NCBI GenBank assembly: GCA_003558625.1
Contig: PWPP01000039.1
Coordinates: 1 to 5,872, forward strand
Direction: 5' to 3'
Length of the DNA stretch: 5,872 nt
Origin: Syntrophomonas sp.
GTDB lineage: Bacteria > Bacillota > Syntrophomonadia > Syntrophomonadales > Syntrophomonadaceae
The notes below the pieces were generated by a model that did not search any database, was not told the DNA's origin, and saw nothing but the letters and a program-made list of their open reading frames with translations. This document shows, in pieces, positions 1 to 3,900 of the stretch. The position numbers were made by a program, and so were the translations under genes. The stretch's first letter is position 1; the number at the start of each line of letters is the position of its first letter.

Positions 1-137
1 AACATGTGTTAATGTATTTATTAATTAGAGCTTACAACAATTTTATATGTTTGCAAATATTTTAAAACAGTATAGCAAGAAAAAAACAGGAAAGAAAGTG
101 TTTGTATAGTGGAAAAAAGAACAGAGGAAAGTTTAAG
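1..137. other. AT-rich non-coding leader, no gene seen
   Basis: This stretch is strongly AT-rich with many A and T runs and holds no convincing reading frame on either strand. No tRNA-like fold or hairpin terminator was recognised. It probably lies between an unseen upstream gene and the small pilin gene. The promoter and leader elements at 139-237 are listed separately. Confidence 0.6.
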
Positions 138-138
138 C

Positions 139-167
139 TTGACACATAGCACAATAGAAAATATACT
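139..167 (+). promoter_or_regulatory. Sigma70-type promoter of the small pilin gene
   Basis: A perfect -35 hexamer TTGACA (139-144) is followed by a 17-bp spacer and the -10 hexamer TATACT (162-167, five of six matches to TATAAT). Transcription would start near 174, leaving a leader of about 64 nt before the ATG at 238. This is the strongest promoter in the window by eye. It points at the pilin gene and there is no other gene between. Called from sequence only. Confidence 0.8.
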
Positions 168-174
168 TGGTAAA

Positions 175-215
175 AGAAGGAGAAGTTTTTGAAAATTAAA
201 GGTCGTACAAACTAA
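175..215 (+). promoter_or_regulatory. Shine-Dalgarno site with 8-codon TTG mini-ORF in the pilin leader
   Basis: AGAAGGAG (175-182) lies six bases before a TTG at 189-191. That codon opens a short frame reading MKIKGRTN and ending in TAA at 213-215. It sits at the very start of the predicted transcript and 22 nt before the pilin ATG, which has no Shine-Dalgarno match of its own. It could be a translated leader peptide that loads ribosomes or tunes pilin expression. It could also be a chance purine run. The spacing and promoter position are seen directly; the role is inference. Confidence 0.35.
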
Positions 216-237
216 AATATTACTTTAATATTACTTT
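216..237 (+). repeat. Perfect 11-bp tandem duplication abutting the start codon
   Basis: AATATTACTTT occurs at 216-226 and again at 227-237 with no mismatch or gap, and the second copy touches the ATG at 238. The duplication sets the leader length and leaves an AU-only, presumably unstructured start region, which could help initiation in the absence of a Shine-Dalgarno site. Confidence 0.9.
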
Positions 238-813
238 ATGAAAAATAAACAAAGTATTGGCAAGAGAGGTTTTACGTTGATTGAACTTCTTATTGTAATT
301 GGGATTATTACAATTCTTGCCTCGGCGATAATCATTGCCATTAATCCGGGAGAGCACTTTAAAAGAGCGAGAGAGGCTACGAGAGTGAGTCATGCTAACT
401 CTATTGTTAACTCGATTTACTCTTACGCTGTGGACAATGATGGAAATCTTCCTCCCTGCACTGATGATCCAGCCACGGCGGCTTGGAGTGGTGCATGGGT
501 TGCAGGAGATTTGGATTGGGATGATTTAGATAGTGGTTATTTCGGAGAGAGTCCAACTTGGGGAGATGTTACAGCCTTAGGTGCGGGAAGTGGTGAAGGT
601 GATGATGAATGGAACAATGAAAGGCCGCTTGCAGCTTGTGGAGATGATTTGGCTGCCGGTGAAAGCGTTTACTTGCCTGACCTTCCGTTAGACCCAGGTT
701 CAGGTCATTACTACACAATAGCGTCAAATTCGGATGGTACCAGAATTCAGATTAGTACTAGTGCATATACTGAGTCTAAAGAAACAGAATCGAATATGCG
801 AATAACTCAGTAA
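238..813 (+). CDS. Type IV pilin-like protein (prepilin-type N-terminal cleavage/methylation domain)
   Basis: A 191-residue prepilin, expected to be cut by prepilin peptidase, N-methylated and assembled into a type IV pilus or pseudopilus at the inner membrane. The leader is MKNKQSIGKRG, with cleavage expected between G11 and F12, followed by TLIE, which puts the conserved Glu at mature position 5. Residues 12-35 form the hydrophobic assembly helix, ending in AINP and a basic stretch (KRAREATR). Cys74 and Cys134 could form a disulphide. Residues 50-128 contain no Lys or Arg but 16 Asp/Glu and five Trp. The C-terminal part has LPLDP and an alternating YYTI...RIQIS beta-strand pattern common in small bacterial pilins. 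The start at ATG 238 is fixed by an in-frame TAA at 226-228. A promoter lies upstream and a terminator just downstream, so it is probably monocistronic. The family call is secure; major, minor or competence role cannot be told. Confidence 0.92.
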   Translation: MKNKQSIGKRGFTLIELLIVIGIITILASAIIIAINPGEHFKRAREATRVSHANSIVNSIYSYAVDNDGNLPPCTDDPATAAWSGAWVAGDLDWDDLDSGYFGESPTWGDVTALGAGSGEGDDEWNNERPLAACGDDLAAGESVYLPDLPLDPGSGHYYTIASNSDGTRIQISTSAYTESKETESNMRITQ

Positions 814-831
814 TCTTTTTAAAAAAGACAG

Positions 832-862
832 AAAACTCCCGAGTCCTACTCGGGAGTTTTTT
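832..862 (+). terminator. Rho-independent terminator after the small pilin gene
   Basis: A perfect 13-bp inverted repeat pairs AAAACTCCCGAGT (832-844) with ACTCGGGAGTTTT (848-860) across a CCT loop, and the T run continues to 862. It starts 18 nt after the TAA of the small pilin gene. The A run on the left arm gives some potential to stop transcripts coming from the other side too. Confidence 0.93.
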
Positions 863-901
863 GTTGCTTTTTGCTTTACTTAGAAGAGTGTGAAAAAGTT
901 G

Positions 902-930
902 TTGTTTTTTTTTCTTATAGGTGATAAAAT
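902..930 (+). promoter_or_regulatory. Candidate promoter of the giant pilin-fusion gene
   Basis: TTGTTT (902-907) and TAAAAT (925-930) are separated by 17 bp, with a predicted start of transcription near 937. The -35 matches poorly beyond TTG. A run of nine T (905-913) spans the -35 and spacer, so changes in run length would alter promoter spacing. The terminator at 832-862 makes a separate promoter for the next gene likely, but this exact site is only a best guess. Confidence 0.35.
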
Positions 931-959
931 CCAAGAAACGATTTTTACAAGTGTTTTAA

Positions 960-3900
960 ATGGTAAAATATAGAGAGGAGGCTTATTTTGAAAAAAGAAA
1001 GAACGCTGTTTCTTTGAAGCAGTGCTTTTCGGGATTTACTCTTATTGAAATAATAATAGTGGTGGGAATTTTATCACTGCTTGCTGCTGCCCTGGTCATC
1101 GCCATAAATCCAGCTCAAAGATTTTCTGATGCTAGAAATAATCAGAGGGAGATACATCTTAACACTATTCTAAGTGCTATTCATATGAAGCGTACCACCG
1201 AAAGAGGGTGGCACGATTGTGAGCCTCTGCCAGAGGGATTGTTAGATCTTTCCGAAGAAGGAGAAGATCCTGACCTACATCCTGATTTTAAGATTATTGG
1301 AAACAAGGGAGTTGCGGAAACGGGAACGGTTGAAGCGGGATATTATGACCTCTATAACTGCATTGTCCCAACCTATCTGGAGTCTCCTTTATATGACCCA
1401 CTAAACGGTACCGAAGAAGACACGAGATACGAGATCTGGCAAAACCCTTTCACCAAAAGGGTGACTTTGCGATATCATAAAGGTGATGGTGCCTATATTA
1501 TTGCTGGGCCGAGAGACTATGATATTGTGGGAATTCCAAACATAACAACGGTCCCTATTAATAATATTACTCATAACTCTGCAAGAAGTGGAGGAATGGA
1601 TATCGATGGAGGGGTTTCTGATGTAATAGAGAAAGGAGTTGTTTATAGCACTACTTCTCAAAGCCCAACCATCGCTGATGAGAGAGTTCCTGTCGGAGAA
1701 GGAACACAATCTTTTGAGGTTGTAGTAGAAGGACTTGATGCTGATACACAATATTATCTCAGAGCATACGCCGAAAACGATCTGGGTGTTGGGTATGGAG
1801 GAACAGAGACATTTACCACTTATCCAGAAAAACCGGTGGTGGAAACGATATCGGCCAATCGTATCACCTTTCAGGCTGCTGACCTTAGAGGAAACGTGGT
1901 TTCTACTGGGGTAGATGAAGAGGTTGATAGGTTTTTTGTATATGGACCTGAGTCTGAGGATGATGACGAGAACCACGAATATAGTTATGGAAATACGGTG
2001 TCTGTTGGATCGGAAGGAGTTGGAAACTTTAAATACTGTCTTTATGGTTTAACTGAAGGAGCTGAGGTATATTTCCGAGCTTGCGGAACGAATAGCAAAG
2101 GAACTGTTTGTGGAAGCGAGAGATACTTCACTCCTACTCCAGGTGCGCCGAGAGTTACCACTCATGAAACAGAAAACGTAGGAGAAACTACGGCTGAGGT
2201 AGAAGCAGAGGTAACGTGTAAGGGTGCTGCCGGTGTAGCGATAGAAGAGATTATGGTTTGTTACTCAGAATTCGATGAGAATCCGGGACCAGGTGGTAAT
2301 TGTGAAGTGGACTATAATGATGTGATAAGCTTTAACGCAAATCTTACAAACCTTGGAATGAATAGAGAGTATTTTGCTAAAGCTTATGCCAAAAATGATC
2401 ACGAAGATGACTTTGGATATGGAGAGGGCGAAAGTGTAGGATTTGAGACGGACGCAGGTAGCCCTATTGTAGAAACAAGAGAGGTGGACAGTATAACTGG
2501 AAGCTCTGCAGAGGCAGGGGGCGTTATAATCTCTGACGGAGGAGGATATATTTTTGAAAAAGGAATTTGTTGGAACAGAAAAGAAGATGCGAAAGCCCCA
2601 GACTTTGATGATGACTGCACGAACGAAGGAACAGGATCTGATGATTTTGATAGTGTAATGAGCAACCTTACCGGATTAACTGAGTATGTGGTAAGAGCTT
2701 ATGCAACCAATGACGAAGTAGGAACGGGATGGGGGCAGGAAGAAGAGTTTGAAACTTTGGTAGGTCCTCCAGGATTAATTACGCTTAGTGTTACCGAGGA
2801 TGATGGTCTTTATAGTTCTGGGGGAGAGATATTTCATCCTGGAAATGATGGAAGCATCTCGAGAAAAGGAATTTGCTGGGATGAATTTGACCCTATCGGT
2901 GATATTGATGCAGGATCTTGTGTCGAGAGGGGAACTGCTGAAGAGTTTCCAGACACTTTTATAGCCGATATGACTGGACTTTTACAAGGAAGAAATTATC
3001 AAGTTAGAGCTTATTCTCAAAACACAGACGATTACATAGGATGGGGACAAGTAGAAACCTTTAATACAGCAACGGGAAATCCTTCAGTGGAAACGCTTGA
3101 TCCTACAGATGCAACTCACAACAGAGTTACTTCTGGAGGAAACATCCTTGATGATGGTGGAAGCGAGATTTGGAGACATGGTATCTGTTGGCACAAAGCG
3201 CCCACTGGTCTTGTTGAGTGCGTGGATCATGGTCTGGGATCCTTGGGTCAATTTACAAGTTATGCTGAAGGACTAGAAGCAGAAACGAATTATATGCTTT
3301 ATGCGTATGCTGAAAATGACCAAGGACAAACCTTTGGCGCAACGAAAGAGTTTACTACCTTGGGGCCGGTAGCTCCAAGCCTTACTACTCATCCAGTATC
3401 TAATATTGGATATTATACAGCTACTTCTGGAGGAGATATAGATGATGATGGAGGAGGTAGTATTAATTTGAAAGGTATTTGTTATAGTAGCTTTGTAAAC
3501 AACCCTACACTAGATGATATTTGCACTGAGGAAGGAGGTGGCTCTGGATCATATGCCAGTGTGATGCAAAATCTTCTACCTGAAACGGAATATTATGTTC
3601 GGGCATATGCAACAAATGAACACGATCTTACAGGTTATGGAGGGACACAAACATTTACAACTGGTGAAAGCATTGCTACAGGACCTCCGTCGGTATCAAT
3701 AAGAGAACCGATAGACGTTGCTTACGATTCGTTAACAGGTAGAGGAGAAGTTACCGATGAAGGAGGAGATTTCTCCACTATAAGGGGTATTTGCTACCAC
3801 GAAGATTATATTCCACCTCATGAAGCAGCTGTTTGTATTGTTGATCAGCAAGGCGTGGGATTGGGTGAATACGAAGTGTTAATTGATGGATTGGATTTAC

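Noticed and set aside
47..60. Small palindrome around TTTGCAAA in the left leader
   Set aside because: Too short and too AT-rich to call an operator or terminator without a second copy or a T tract.
944..974. Possible promoter TTTACA / TATAGA
   Set aside because: The 19-bp spacer is long and transcription would start at about 981, beyond the Shine-Dalgarno site, leaving it outside the message.
1009..1020. Programmed frameshift at CTT TGA, as in the RF2 gene
   Set aside because: A +1 shift at that site would enter the third frame, not the pilin frame. The needed -1 shift has no slippery heptamer.
1401..1976. 191-codon open frame on the minus strand
   Set aside because: It lies wholly inside the giant gene, its translation shows no recognisable domain and has a composition typical of antisense reading, and the plus frame has clear domain structure.
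2399..2665. 88-codon minus-strand frame, Ser/Pro-rich
   Set aside because: It is antisense to FnIII-like repeats 3-4; the Ser/Pro content simply mirrors GGA, GAT and AGA codons of the real gene.
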